Source of the DNA: JANPLD01 sp964445765
Lineage (GTDB): Bacteria > Pseudomonadota > Alphaproteobacteria > Rickettsiales > UBA8987
Direction of reading: 5' to 3'
Length of the DNA stretch: 64,000 nucleotides
NCBI GenBank assembly: GCA_964445765.1
Contig: CAYULD010000001.1
Location: 623,328 to 687,327, forward strand
The notes beneath the pieces were generated by a model. The model saw nothing but the letters and a program-made list of their open reading frames with translations, was not told the origin of the DNA and ran no database searches. Positions 9,104 to 17,656 of the stretch are shown here, piece by piece. Made by a program: the position numbers and the translations under genes. How positions within the stretch are numbered: the stretch's first letter is position 1; every line of letters starts with the position of its first letter.

Positions 9104-10294
9104 CTAACTTAATGCCTTATCTAAATCTTTTATCAAATCATCAGCATCTTCCAAGCCAACTGATAGCCGGAGTAAATTGCTGGTGATGCCAATAGCATCT
9201 CTCTCAGCCTCAGCAATATTAGAATGCGTGGTTGTTGCAGGGTGAGTTATCAAAGATTTCGCATCACCCAAATTATTTGAAATATCTATAACCTTAAGGT
9301 TATTTAAGAATTTGAAGGCTTCCGCCTTGCCACCCTTAATTTTTAGGGCAATCATTGGCCCGCCATTTTTCATCTGCTTTTTAGCAATTTCATAATGTGG
9401 GTGAGATTTTAATCCGGGATAGAAAACTTGTTCAACATTTTTGTGCCCTTCAAGAAATTCTGCAATTTTCTGGGCGTTCTCACAATGTTTTTCAATGCGG
9501 ATTTTATAAGTTTCTAGAGCCTTCAGAACAATCCACGCATTAAACGGGCTAAGCGCAGGGCCAGTATGGCGATGGAACGGCACTAGAGTTTCAGTAATAA
9601 ATTTTTGAGAGCCAAGCACCGCACCGCCAAGCGTTCTGCCGTGGCCATCCATATGTTTAGTAGTGGAATAAACTGTAACATCAGCACCAAGTTCAAGCGG
9701 GCTTTGAATTAAAGGGCCAGCAAAGATGTTATCAACAATAAATCTTGCACCAAATTTTTTAGAAAGTTTTGCAACTTCCGCAATATCAGTTAGCCCAAGG
9801 TTAGGGTTTGCAGGCGTTTCAACGAATATATGAGTTGTTTTTTCATTGATTGCCGCTTTCCACTCGTCAATATTTTCGCCATTTACAAGGGTAACTTTGC
9901 CACCTAAACGAATTAAAATATTATTGATTATATAATGGCAAGAGCCAAACAAAACCTTATTTGCAACAATATGATCACCCGGCTTAAAATCACACATAAT
10001 GGAGGCAAAAACCGCCGCCATTCCGCTGGCGACCACGCAACATTCCTCAGCACCTCTTTCAAGGGAAGTTAGCCTTTCCTCAAGCATTCTGAGAGATGGG
10101 TTGGAATAACGAGAATATACAAACCCGGGTGCAACGCCGTTAAAGCGACTTTCTGCGGTTTCTGCATTTTCATAACAAAAGCCGGAATTGAGGAATAGAG
10201 CCTCAGAAGTTTCACCAAATTCTGTTCGCACAGCGCCACCACGCACTAATTGCGTTTGTTGATTGGTTTTTGTTAAATCTTGCTTGCGGGGCAT
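9104..10294 (-). CDS. metZ: O-succinylhomoserine sulfhydrylase (Cys/Met PLP enzyme)
   Basis: A PLP enzyme of the Cys/Met metabolism family, 396 residues. The N-terminal YSRYSNPSLRMLE and the internal ETPANPNL are family signatures. The PLP lysine is Lys213 in STTKHMDGHGR, and that context (HMDGHGRTLGG) is typical of MetZ rather than cystathionine gamma-synthase. It would condense O-succinylhomoserine with sulfide to give homocysteine, using homoserine from the asd pathway. A TTAGGG-like repeat lies immediately upstream of the ATG. Cystathionine gamma-synthase or gamma-lyase activity is the main alternative. Confidence 0.9.
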   Translation of the reverse strand: MPRKQDLTKTNQQTQLVRGGAVRTEFGETSEALFLNSGFCYENAETAESRFNGVAPGFVYSRYSNPSLRMLEERLTSLERGAEECCVVASGMAAVFASIMCDFKPGDHIVANKVLFGSCHYIINNILIRLGGKVTLVNGENIDEWKAAINEKTTHIFVETPANPNLGLTDIAEVAKLSKKFGARFIVDNIFAGPLIQSPLELGADVTVYSTTKHMDGHGRTLGGAVLGSQKFITETLVPFHRHTGPALSPFNAWIVLKALETYKIRIEKHCENAQKIAEFLEGHKNVEQVFYPGLKSHPHYEIAKKQMKNGGPMIALKIKGGKAEAFKFLNNLKVIDISNNLGDAKSLITHPATTTHSNIAEAERDAIGITSNLLRLSVGLEDADDLIKDLDKALS

Positions 10295-10337
10295 AGTTAG
10301 GTTCTAGGGGTTAGGTGTTAGGAGTTAGGGCTAAGGC
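10295..10337. repeat. Telomere-like TTAGGG/CCCTAA degenerate tract
   Basis: Several imperfect copies of TTAGGG/TAGGGGT/TTAGGTG follow each other upstream of metZ. Similar tracts occur at 11396, 28186, 50729 and 57735. Confidence 0.6.
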
Positions 10338-10371
10338 TTGTTTTTAGGGAAAAGGCTAAAAAAGTCAAATA

Positions 10372-10722
10372 TTAAAAAGCTAAATTCTCTTTCAGTAAAG
10401 CCTCAAATTGAAGGAGTTGCTTTTTAAGTGGTAGGCCAAACGCATAGCCTGTAAGGTTAAGATTTTCTAAATAATTTTTGGGGTTTTGATTATTTTGATT
10501 TTTAGAAGGCTTCTTTGAAGTATTTTTGTTTGAGCCAACCACCCTATGACACGGAATAATAAATGGAAACGGATTTTTATTACACGCCAAGCCAACCGCT
10601 CTTGATGATTTTGGCTTGCCTATCGCTTCCGCAATTTGCTTATAAGTGCGAACCTCCCCAAATGGAATTTTGGCAATTTCCATCAACACCGATGTTTGAA
10701 ATGGGGTGAGGTGGGTTTTCAT
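10372..10722 (-). CDS. ogt: Methylated-DNA--protein-cysteine methyltransferase domain protein
   Basis: A suicide repair protein for O6-alkylguanine. It has 116 residues, so only the C-terminal DNA-binding/active-site domain is present and the N-terminal ribonuclease-H-like domain of Ada/Ogt is absent. The active-site motif is IPCHRVVG with Cys58. It is preceded by the helix-turn-helix region (TYKQIAEAIGKPKSSRAVG, with the arginine finger Arg41) and the NPFPFIIP loop. Stand-alone proteins of this size include active Ogt forms, and alkyltransferase-like proteins in which Cys is replaced by Trp; Cys is kept here. It starts seven bases downstream of the unknown gene at 10730-11350 and may be cotranscribed with it. 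Confidence 0.88.
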   Translation of the reverse strand: MKTHLTPFQTSVLMEIAKIPFGEVRTYKQIAEAIGKPKSSRAVGLACNKNPFPFIIPCHRVVGSNKNTSKKPSKNQNNQNPKNYLENLNLTGYAFGLPLKKQLLQFEALLKENLAF

Positions 10723-10729
10723 TTTTAGA

Positions 10730-11350
10730 TCAGTAAACTTTTTCTATTAGGTTTTTATGATTTACAAAGGCTGAATTAAATTTATCCTCAAAATCAAGAT
10801 ATATTTTTTCTGCATAAGCTTCTACATCTTCTGGTAAGACTAAAATTTTATCAATTTCTAAATTATAAATTTTTTTATTTTCAATAACTTCGTATAATTT
10901 GTTATAATAAAAGAAAGAAGATTTAAGCGAATAGTCTAAATATGGAAAATTTATTATTTTCTTTTCTAAAATATAACTTAAGTCAAAGTGATTTATTAGT
11001 TTGTCTCTGAGAGTTATCATTTCCTTTCTATAATTTTCAAATTCATCTTCTTTAATTTCTAGAAATTTGATTAATTCTTCTTTAAATCTATCTGCACTTT
11101 CTTCAAAAACATTTTTCCAATGAGTTTGATGATTTTTTTCTGAGCCGAAGAGTTTGTTCCACTCATTTATACAAATATCCATACTATTTGCATAAATTAC
11201 TCTCCAAAAATTTATTTGGGGATTATTTTTGCCTAGAACCCTATTTAACTGAATATTCCTAATTAAATTAATCAAAACCTCTAAAACCAATCTAAGTTTT
11301 TCATCTTTTGAATTTTCCTGATTTAATAAATTTTCTTTAGAAGGTAGCAT
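10730..11350 (-). CDS. Unknown helical protein with a HEPN-like R-x5-H motif
   Basis: 206 residues, nearly all predicted alpha-helical, with no signal peptide. Residues 109-123 read KEMITLRDKLINHFD. The Arg115-x5-His121 spacing and the preceding helix resemble the RX4-6H catalytic motif of HEPN ribonuclease domains, as in AbiU2-like proteins (RDKxxxH followed by an acidic residue). The N-terminal half contains FWRVIYANSMDICINEW, a Trp-rich helix also common in that group. This is a motif-level suggestion. It lies directly upstream of ogt and has no visible antitoxin or defence partner. Confidence 0.7.
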   Translation of the reverse strand: MLPSKENLLNQENSKDEKLRLVLEVLINLIRNIQLNRVLGKNNPQINFWRVIYANSMDICINEWNKLFGSEKNHQTHWKNVFEESADRFKEELIKFLEIKEDEFENYRKEMITLRDKLINHFDLSYILEKKIINFPYLDYSLKSSFFYYNKLYEVIENKKIYNLEIDKILVLPEDVEAYAEKIYLDFEDKFNSAFVNHKNLIEKVY

Positions 11351-11395
11351 TAAATTTGTTATTTTTTTCTATAAATAATTTTTACTTATTAATTC

Positions 11396-11420
11396 ACCCC
11401 TAATCCCTAACCCCTAAAAA
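11396..11420. repeat. Telomere-like CCCTAA tract at the lpdA stop codon
   Basis: CCCCTAATCCCTAACCCCTA, read on the minus strand as TAGGGGTTAGGGATTAGGGG. The first TAG is the stop codon of lpdA, so the tract starts exactly where the gene ends. Confidence 0.6.
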
Positions 11421-12850
11421 TGCAATGCTTGTTTCCAAGCATCAAGAGATGCTTCGTGCATCATCTCAGAAAGGGTTGGGTGTGGGAAGATGGTGTGGAA
11501 GAAATCCTCCTCAGTAAGTTCTGCAGTTTTGCCGATTACATAGCCTTGAATCATCTCAGTAACTTCTGCACCAATTAAATGTGCACCAAGTAATTCGCCA
11601 GTTTCAGCATTGAAAATAGTTTTAATTAACCCTTCAGTATCACCAAGTGCTATCGCCTTACCATTACCAATATAAGGGAATCTGCCAATCTTGATGTTAT
11701 ATCCAGCTTCCTTAGCTTTATCTTCAGTTAAGCCAACTGAGGCAATTTGAGGGTGACAATAAGTGCAACCCGGAATATTTTCACGCTTCATTGGGTGAAC
11801 ATGTTTTTTATATTTGCCTTCTTTTTCAGCAATTTTCTCAACGCAAATTACCCCTTCGTGTGATGCCTTGTGAGCAAGCCAAGGGGCAGAAACAACATCA
11901 CCAATTGCGTAAATATTTTCCTCATCAGTTTGCAAAAATTCATCAACTTGAATTTGGTTTCTTTCAACTTTAACAGCAGTGCCTTCAAGCCCAAGATTTT
12001 CAGTATTTCCAACCACGCCAACGGCAACGATAACTTTTTCAAACTTGATTTCTTCTGCTTTGCCTTCCTTATTTTTGAGAATTGCCGTTACTTCATTTTT
12101 ACCTTTTTTAAGCTCCGCAACGGAAGTAGAAGTTTTAATTTTGATACCCTGTTTTTCAAATGCTTTATGCGCTAACTGGCTTATTTCCTTATCTTCCACC
12201 GGTAAAATTCTATCCTGAACTTCAACCACAGTAACATCTGCACCCATAAAATTATAGAAATTTGCAAACTCAATACCGATAGCACCACTACCTACAACCA
12301 GCAGAGATTTTGGCATTTCATCAGGTGTCATTGCCTTTTTGTAGCTCCAAACTTGGTTTTCATCGTGCTCAAGCCCCGGGAAAGTTTTTGCCCTTGCACC
12401 AGTTGCAAAAATTATATGACGAGCTTCAATATCGGCAATTTTTTTGCTATCTCTATCACCATTCTCACGCACAGAAACCTTGCCTTTGCCGTTAAGTTTG
12501 CCATAACCATTAAACACTTCAACTTTATTCTTTTTCATCAAATGTTTGATGCCCTGCGTTAATTTTGCAGAAACATTTCGGCTTCTTTCAATGATTTTTT
12601 TGAAATCAAATTTGATGTTTTCCGCTGATAAGCCAAATTCTGAAAGATTATGCATTAGGTGATAAATCTCTGAGCTTCTAAGCAAGGCTTTAGTTGGAAT
12701 GCACCCCCAATTAAGGCAGATGCCACCCAGATGCTCCTTTTCAACCAACGCAACTTTATAACCTAACTGAGAGGCACGGATAGCCGCTACATATCCGCCC
12801 GGCCCACCACCAATTATAGCTATATCAAATTTTGTATTTTGCTCAGACAT
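11414..12850 (-). CDS. lpdA: Dihydrolipoyl dehydrogenase (E3)
   Basis: A FAD/NAD disulfide oxidoreductase of 478 residues that reoxidises dihydrolipoamide in the pyruvate, 2-oxoglutarate or branched-chain dehydrogenase complexes or in the glycine cleavage system. The FAD motif GGGPGG is at residues 14-19. The redox disulfide is GGICLNWGCIPTKALL (Cys45, Cys50). The NAD-binding GSGAIGIEF follows. The C-terminal His-Glu pair is in FPHPTLSEMMHEA. No E1 or E2 gene is adjacent in this window. The stop codon lies inside a CCCTAA repeat. Confidence 0.95.
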   Translation of the reverse strand: MSEQNTKFDIAIIGGGPGGYVAAIRASQLGYKVALVEKEHLGGICLNWGCIPTKALLRSSEIYHLMHNLSEFGLSAENIKFDFKKIIERSRNVSAKLTQGIKHLMKKNKVEVFNGYGKLNGKGKVSVRENGDRDSKKIADIEARHIIFATGARAKTFPGLEHDENQVWSYKKAMTPDEMPKSLLVVGSGAIGIEFANFYNFMGADVTVVEVQDRILPVEDKEISQLAHKAFEKQGIKIKTSTSVAELKKGKNEVTAILKNKEGKAEEIKFEKVIVAVGVVGNTENLGLEGTAVKVERNQIQVDEFLQTDEENIYAIGDVVSAPWLAHKASHEGVICVEKIAEKEGKYKKHVHPMKRENIPGCTYCHPQIASVGLTEDKAKEAGYNIKIGRFPYIGNGKAIALGDTEGLIKTIFNAETGELLGAHLIGAEVTEMIQGYVIGKTAELTEEDFFHTIFPHPTLSEMMHEASLDAWKQALHF

Positions 12851-12936
12851 AAAAATATTTATAAGTTGAATTTTCTAGCTATTTAATAGCTTAGTTTTGA
12901 TAAATATCTATAATTTTTGTTGTTGGATAAGCAAAT

Positions 12937-13170
12937 ATGCTAAAAAGTTTTTCTAAAAAGATTGATGATTTTATTATAAAAATTACGCCAGAGTGGCTCA
13001 AAAAATTTTTAGTAAGAATTATTAATAAACTTCCTAGCAAATATTCCGCTTGGATATTAAATAATCGTTTTTTAAGCGTATGTATAATTTATGCATTACG
13101 AGGGCTTTTCTTACGCCCCTCAATGTGGGCGGTTTATGCTTCCATTGCAGCTTATTTTAGGTGGGGATGA
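12937..13170 (+). CDS. 77-residue protein with RGLFLRPSMWA motif (paralogue 1)
   Basis: Small protein with an amphipathic, Lys-rich N-terminal half and a hydrophobic C-terminal half. It aligns without gaps to the 77-residue protein at 48636. Shared positions include Leu32-Pro33, Trp39-Ile-Leu41, Asn43, the block RGLFLRPSMWA at 55-65, Tyr67-Ala68 and Tyr73. Two same-length paralogues with a conserved C-terminal block support a real gene and a shared function, which I do not recognise. The C-terminus (about 46-74) could insert in a membrane, with the Arg-Pro motif at its centre. It is transcribed toward maeB, 148 bases away. Confidence 0.75.
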   Translation: MLKSFSKKIDDFIIKITPEWLKKFLVRIINKLPSKYSAWILNNRFLSVCIIYALRGLFLRPSMWAVYASIAAYFRWG

Positions 13171-13257
13171 ATCACATTAACAAATCGTTAACATAACATA
13201 TCTTGAAAAAAATATTTTTCCTTATATTTTGTGCGAATTGAGAATTTACAATGCTAT

Positions 13258-13282
13258 TCCCTCTCCCATTGGAAGAGGCGGT
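13258..13282. repeat. CCCTCTCC-type palindromic repeat
   Basis: TTCCCTCTCCCATTGGAAGAGG is a short imperfect hairpin and a partial copy of the CCCTCTCC/GGAGAGGG repeat seen at 56339 and 57613. It lies in the maeB leader. Confidence 0.45.
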
Positions 13283-13318
13283 AAAAATTATAAAGAACAA
13301 AAACTTAAATAAATATTT

Positions 13319-15565
13319 ATGACGGAACAAAGATATACCAATCCAGAGGCGTTAAAATTCCACGAAAAGGGCAAACCGGGCAAGGTTGCACTTGCACCTA
13401 CGAAGCCACTTTTAACACAGAGGGATCTCGCCCTTGCATATTCCCCCGGCGTTGCAGCACCCGTTCACGAAATTGCGGATAACCCTGCAAATGCTTATAA
13501 ATATACGGCAAAAGGTAATTATGTTGCTGTGGTTTCTAACGGAACGGCAATTCTTGGACTTGGTGATTTAGGTGCACTTGCTTCAAAGCCCGTTATGGAA
13601 GGTAAAGCTGTTCTATTCAAACGCTTCGCGGATATTGATTCAGTTGATGTTGAGGTTGATACCACTGATCCTGAAACATTTATAAATTGCGTTCGCTATC
13701 TTGGGCCAAGCTGGGGCGGTATCAATCTTGAAGATATAAAAGCACCTGATTGCTTCATTATTGAGCAAAAGCTCAAAGAATTAATGGATATCCCAGTATT
13801 TCACGATGATCAACACGGCACAGCAATTGTTACAGCGGCAGCTCTGATAAATGCGGCTCACTTAACTGGTAGAAAGCTTGCGGATATGAAATTAGTTGTG
13901 CTTGGAGCTGGCTCTGCGGGTATTGCTTGCCTTGAATTAGTTAAAAGAATGGGTCTAAAACAAGCCCTTTTAGTTGATAGAGAAGGCGTTATTTATAAAG
14001 GCCGCACAAAAGGAATGAATGAATGGAAGGAAAAGCACGCCATAGAAACCCCAGATAGAACCCTTGAAGATGCTATGAGAAATGCTGATGCCTTCTATGG
14101 TTTAGCTGGTAAAGGTGCGGTTACTAAAGAGATGGTGAAATCAATGGCGAAAAACCCTATCATTTTCGCAATGGCAAACCCTGATCCTGAAATTACCCCT
14201 GCTGAAGTGGCGGAAGTTCGAAATGATGCGATAATGGCAACTGGCCGTTCTGATTATCCAAACCAAGTTAATAATGTGCTTGGCTTCCCTTATATTTTCC
14301 GTGGTGCGTTAGATGTTCAGGCAACAACTATTAATGAAGAAATGAAAGTTGCGGCAGCACAAGCACTTGCAGAGCTTGCTCGTGAGGCAGTTCCGCAAGA
14401 GGTTATCGCTGCAGTAAATCGTGGTGATATGGAATTTGGCCCTAATTATATTATTCCATCTGCATTTGATCCTCGTTTGATTTCAACTATTCCGGTTGCG
14501 GTTGCTAAAGCTGCGATTGAAACTGGTGTTGCTCGCAAAAAAATTACTGATTGGGAAGGCTATAAGCGTGAGCTTGCTGCAAGGTTGAATCCAACTGCTA
14601 ATACATTAAGTTTGATATACAAAAAACTTCGCAATAACCCTAAAACCGTTATATTTGCTGAAGGTGAGGAAGAAGTTACCATCCGCACTGCTATTCAATG
14701 GGTTGAAAGCGGTTATGGTAAGGTTATCCTTGTTGGTCGTGAAGAAAAAATTGAAGAGCAAGCCAAAAAACTTGGTGCGAAGAAACTTAAAGATATAAAA
14801 GTTGTTAACGCATATAAAAATGAAGTTAGCGATAAATATGTTGATTTCTTATACAAAAAACTTGCTCGCAAAGGTTATCTTAAAAGGGATTGCAATCGTG
14901 AAATTAGAAATGATAGAAATGTTTTCGCATCTGTTCTGCTTGCAAAAGGTGAAGGCGATATTCTAATAACTGGTTTAACAAGAAGTTATAGCTCTTGCCT
15001 GAAAACTTTAATGCAAGTTATCGGTGCTAAAAAAGGCGAAAGAGTATTTGGAACAACAATTGCAGTGGGTGGAAATAATAAAACTGTGTTTATTTCTGAT
15101 ACTGCGGTTCATGTTAACCCAGATGCTGAACAGCTTGCACAAATTGCCATTGCGACAGCAGATGTAGCTAAAAAATTAGGTGAAGAGCCTAGCGTAGGCT
15201 TACTTTCTTACTCTAATTTTGGCAATCCAACGCATGATAAAACAAAAATTATTAAGGATGCCATTAAGATATTAGAAGGCAAAAAAGTTAAGTTTAGTTT
15301 TGATGGTGATTTAACGCCAGATGTTGCACTTAATGAGGAACTTCTGAAATTATATCCAACTAACCTTAAAAAGCCTGCTAATTGCCTAGTTATGCCATCA
15401 CTTGAGGCGGCTAATATTTCTGGCAAATTGCTTCGTGAGTTAGGTGGCGGAACGCTAATTGGCCCTGTGCTTCACGGCTTTGATAAACCTGCACAGATCG
15501 TGCCGATGAATGCTAGTGTTTCAGACATTCTAAACATCGCCGCAATAGCGAGTGTTGAAGAGTAA
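13319..15565 (+). CDS. maeB: NADP-dependent malic enzyme (MaeB) fused to a phosphotransacetylase domain
   Basis: 748 residues. Roughly residues 1-430 are malic enzyme: the N-terminal YSPGVAAPV, the metal-binding HDDQHGTA and the dinucleotide motif GAGSAGIA. It decarboxylates malate to pyruvate with NADP+. Residues about 430-748 resemble phosphate acetyltransferase (AEGEEEVTIRTA near the start; TADVAKKLGEEPSVGLLSYSNFG). In the characterised MaeB family this C-terminal domain binds acetyl-CoA as a regulator rather than acting as a catalyst. The fusion and length are those of classical proteobacterial MaeB. It is monocistronic and converges on a glycosyltransferase gene. Confidence 0.95.
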   Translation: MTEQRYTNPEALKFHEKGKPGKVALAPTKPLLTQRDLALAYSPGVAAPVHEIADNPANAYKYTAKGNYVAVVSNGTAILGLGDLGALASKPVMEGKAVLFKRFADIDSVDVEVDTTDPETFINCVRYLGPSWGGINLEDIKAPDCFIIEQKLKELMDIPVFHDDQHGTAIVTAAALINAAHLTGRKLADMKLVVLGAGSAGIACLELVKRMGLKQALLVDREGVIYKGRTKGMNEWKEKHAIETPDRTLEDAMRNADAFYGLAGKGAVTKEMVKSMAKNPIIFAMANPDPEITPAEVAEVRNDAIMATGRSDYPNQVNNVLGFPYIFRGALDVQATTINEEMKVAAAQALAELAREAVPQEVIAAVNRGDMEFGPNYIIPSAFDPRLISTIPVAVAKAAIETGVARKKITDWEGYKRELAARLNPTANTLSLIYKKLRNNPKTVIFAEGEEEVTIRTAIQWVESGYGKVILVGREEKIEEQAKKLGAKKLKDIKVVNAYKNEVSDKYVDFLYKKLARKGYLKRDCNREIRNDRNVFASVLLAKGEGDILITGLTRSYSSCLKTLMQVIGAKKGERVFGTTIAVGGNNKTVFISDTAVHVNPDAEQLAQIAIATADVAKKLGEEPSVGLLSYSNFGNPTHDKTKIIKDAIKILEGKKVKFSFDGDLTPDVALNEELLKLYPTNLKKPANCLVMPSLEAANISGKLLRELGGGTLIGPVLHGFDKPAQIVPMNASVSDILNIAAIASVEE

Positions 15566-15579
15566 TTTGATGACACTTT

Positions 15580-16734
15580 CTAATTGCTATTTATAATTTG
15601 GCGATAGAGATCAAAGTTTTTTTCGCACATTTGCTTAAGTGAAAATTTGCGATGAATGCGAGAGATTGTTTCTTTTGCAAAATCTTCTGCAAATTTTTTA
15701 TCCTCAAAAATATTTAATACTTCATCAATTTTTTGGGCAAGAATTTCTTTATTTTCTATTGGCACTAAATAGCCAGTTTTGCCATCTTTAATAATTTCTA
15801 AAGAGCCACCAATATCAGTTGCAATAACTGGCTTGCCGAATGCACCAGCTTCAGCGGTTACACGCCCAAATGTTTCTGCCTCTCTTGAGGTATTTAGTGC
15901 AACATCACAAGCCTTGTAATAAACTGGCAGATTATCAACTGAGCCAGCAAAAATGATTTTATTTTCTAAATGATTTTGTGAAACTAAAAGTTTAAGATGC
16001 TCATAATATTTGCTGGCACTGGCTTTTGCATTACCAACTAAAACTAATACAGCATTAGATTTAACATATTTCATTGCATTAATTGCAATATCTTGCCCTT
16101 TCCAATGGGTAATTCTGCCAACTAATAAAATTAATTTTTGATTATTAATTCCGAGCTTATTTTTTAGATGAAAAACTTCTTCATCACTAATTTTTTCTGG
16201 ATTAAAAAAATCTAAATCTATACCCCTGTGAATGGTAATAACCCTATCTTCTTTAACATTATAAAATGTAAGAATATGGTTTTTCACAAAATTTGAAACC
16301 GCAATAATTTTGCTGCCATAAACCATTACAGAATTATAAAATTTCTTAAAAATATTTTGAAATTTATAAAAACCGTGAAAACTTGTGATAAAAGTAACAT
16401 CAACTAATTTTGAGGCTATAAAGGCACTCCAAGCGGGTGCACGAGACCTTGCGTGGATTATCGCAATATTGTTTTCTTTGCAGATTCTCGCAAGCCTAAA
16501 ACCATTAATTATAATTTTAATTGGGTTTTTAGTTTTTAAGTTAAGGCTATGATGTTTTATATTTTTCTGGCGAAGTTTTTCTGCAAATTTGCCCCCTTTT
16601 GAAGCAACTTGAATTTCATATTCAAAATTTTCTTTTATAGCAAAACTACAAATATCATAAACGCCTCGCTCAACGCCACCATCATTCATAGCGGGCAGAA
16701 CTTGTAAAATTGCTTTTTTAGATTTGCTATTCAA
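15580..16734 (-). CDS. Glycosyltransferase family 4 (GT-B fold)
   Basis: 384 residues. The N-terminal VLPAMNDGGVERGVYDI is the acceptor-side glycine-rich loop of GT4 enzymes. The C-terminal donor domain has LVGRITHWKGQDIAI and the E-x7-E region (SREAETFGRVTAEAGAFGKPVIATDIGG), typical of retaining GT4 transferases using nucleotide sugars. It probably acts at the cytoplasmic face of the inner membrane in lipopolysaccharide or capsule assembly. Together with the family 2 transferase at 19333 it suggests core-oligosaccharide synthesis. The exact sugar and acceptor cannot be read from the sequence. Confidence 0.9.
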   Translation of the reverse strand: MNSKSKKAILQVLPAMNDGGVERGVYDICSFAIKENFEYEIQVASKGGKFAEKLRQKNIKHHSLNLKTKNPIKIIINGFRLARICKENNIAIIHARSRAPAWSAFIASKLVDVTFITSFHGFYKFQNIFKKFYNSVMVYGSKIIAVSNFVKNHILTFYNVKEDRVITIHRGIDLDFFNPEKISDEEVFHLKNKLGINNQKLILLVGRITHWKGQDIAINAMKYVKSNAVLVLVGNAKASASKYYEHLKLLVSQNHLENKIIFAGSVDNLPVYYKACDVALNTSREAETFGRVTAEAGAFGKPVIATDIGGSLEIIKDGKTGYLVPIENKEILAQKIDEVLNIFEDKKFAEDFAKETISRIHRKFSLKQMCEKNFDLYRQIINSN

Positions 16735-16774
16735 AATAAATATATTTTTTTCATTATTGAATTATAATAGACTT

Positions 16775-17656
16775 ATGAAATTATATTTTACAACTTTATT
16801 ATTCATTCTAGCATTTTTTTATCTTGAGGTAAATGCTCAAGAGCTAAAAATCTGCACTAAAGGAATTGAGAGATGTAAACCTCTTAAAAATTATCCGGAT
16901 AAATTTAATAGATGTATGCGAATTATATGCTTTCAAGATGAAAAGCCTGTAAATCAGCCGAAAAAGAACGAAGATGAAACTAAAAATTTTAATCAAAATA
17001 AAAATAAATCTGCAAAAAAAATAGTAAAAATTTGTGAAAATGGTAAAAAAAGATGCGATATTTTAAGTGAGGAGCCAGAATTTTTTTGGCAATGTCTTGA
17101 TGAAACTTGTAGAAACCCTGAATTAAAAATTGCCAATGCTTCTTGCGTAGAGGGGCATCTTGCCTGTAAGCCGGAGCTTGATGAATACCAATCTTGTGTT
17201 AAGTTAAATTGTGGCGAGGCTAAAGAATGTGAAAAAAGTAAAAGATTTTGTAATGATGGTTTAAGAAGATATTGGCGTTGCGTTCATAAAATTTGTATAG
17301 GCCCTGCTGAACATTTTAGAAAAAGAAAGCCAATGCCTGATAAAGAAATTATCATTCAAGATGAAAAAACTGGCAAAGCGAAAAAAATTAAAGTTAAAAA
17401 AAGGCAACCTATTTTATCGGGTGCTGCGGTTGGAAAGCTCTCACCGCCAAAAGGTATAAGCCCAGAAGAATGGATAAGGGATATACCTTCAGAATTTATA
17501 ATAACTGGCAACCCATCAAAATATATGAAATGCCTAAACCCTGAAGCTGTTATTGAGTGCAGAACCAGAGATATTCGTTCTTGCGGTTGCTCAGATGGTA
17601 AGGCGGTTGTAATTATTAATGGAATACCAAAACCCTATAAATTAAATGAAAACTAA
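16775..17656 (+). CDS. Secreted protein with four C-x6-C-x9/12-C-x4-C repeats
   Basis: 293 residues from the ATG at 16775, chosen because it begins a textbook signal peptide (MKLYFTTLLFILAFF...EVNA, cleavage likely after Ala21). Cysteines then fall in four regular units: 27/34/47/52, 87/94/107/112, 124/131/141/146 and 152/159/169/174. The spacings are 6-12-4, 6-12-4, 6-9-4 and 6-9-4. The unit reads roughly C-x-x-G-x-x-x-C...(F/Y)-x-x-C-(L/V/M)-x-x-x-C. A basic linker (about 185-210) and a second Cys cluster (KCLNPEAVIECRTRDIRSCGCS, about 259-281) follow. The regular cysteines imply a disulfide-bonded periplasmic or extracellular protein. I know no named family for it. Its end overlaps the start of the next gene by 11 bases. 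Confidence 0.8.
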   Translation: MKLYFTTLLFILAFFYLEVNAQELKICTKGIERCKPLKNYPDKFNRCMRIICFQDEKPVNQPKKNEDETKNFNQNKNKSAKKIVKICENGKKRCDILSEEPEFFWQCLDETCRNPELKIANASCVEGHLACKPELDEYQSCVKLNCGEAKECEKSKRFCNDGLRRYWRCVHKICIGPAEHFRKRKPMPDKEIIIQDEKTGKAKKIKVKKRQPILSGAAVGKLSPPKGISPEEWIRDIPSEFIITGNPSKYMKCLNPEAVIECRTRDIRSCGCSDGKAVVIINGIPKPYKLNEN

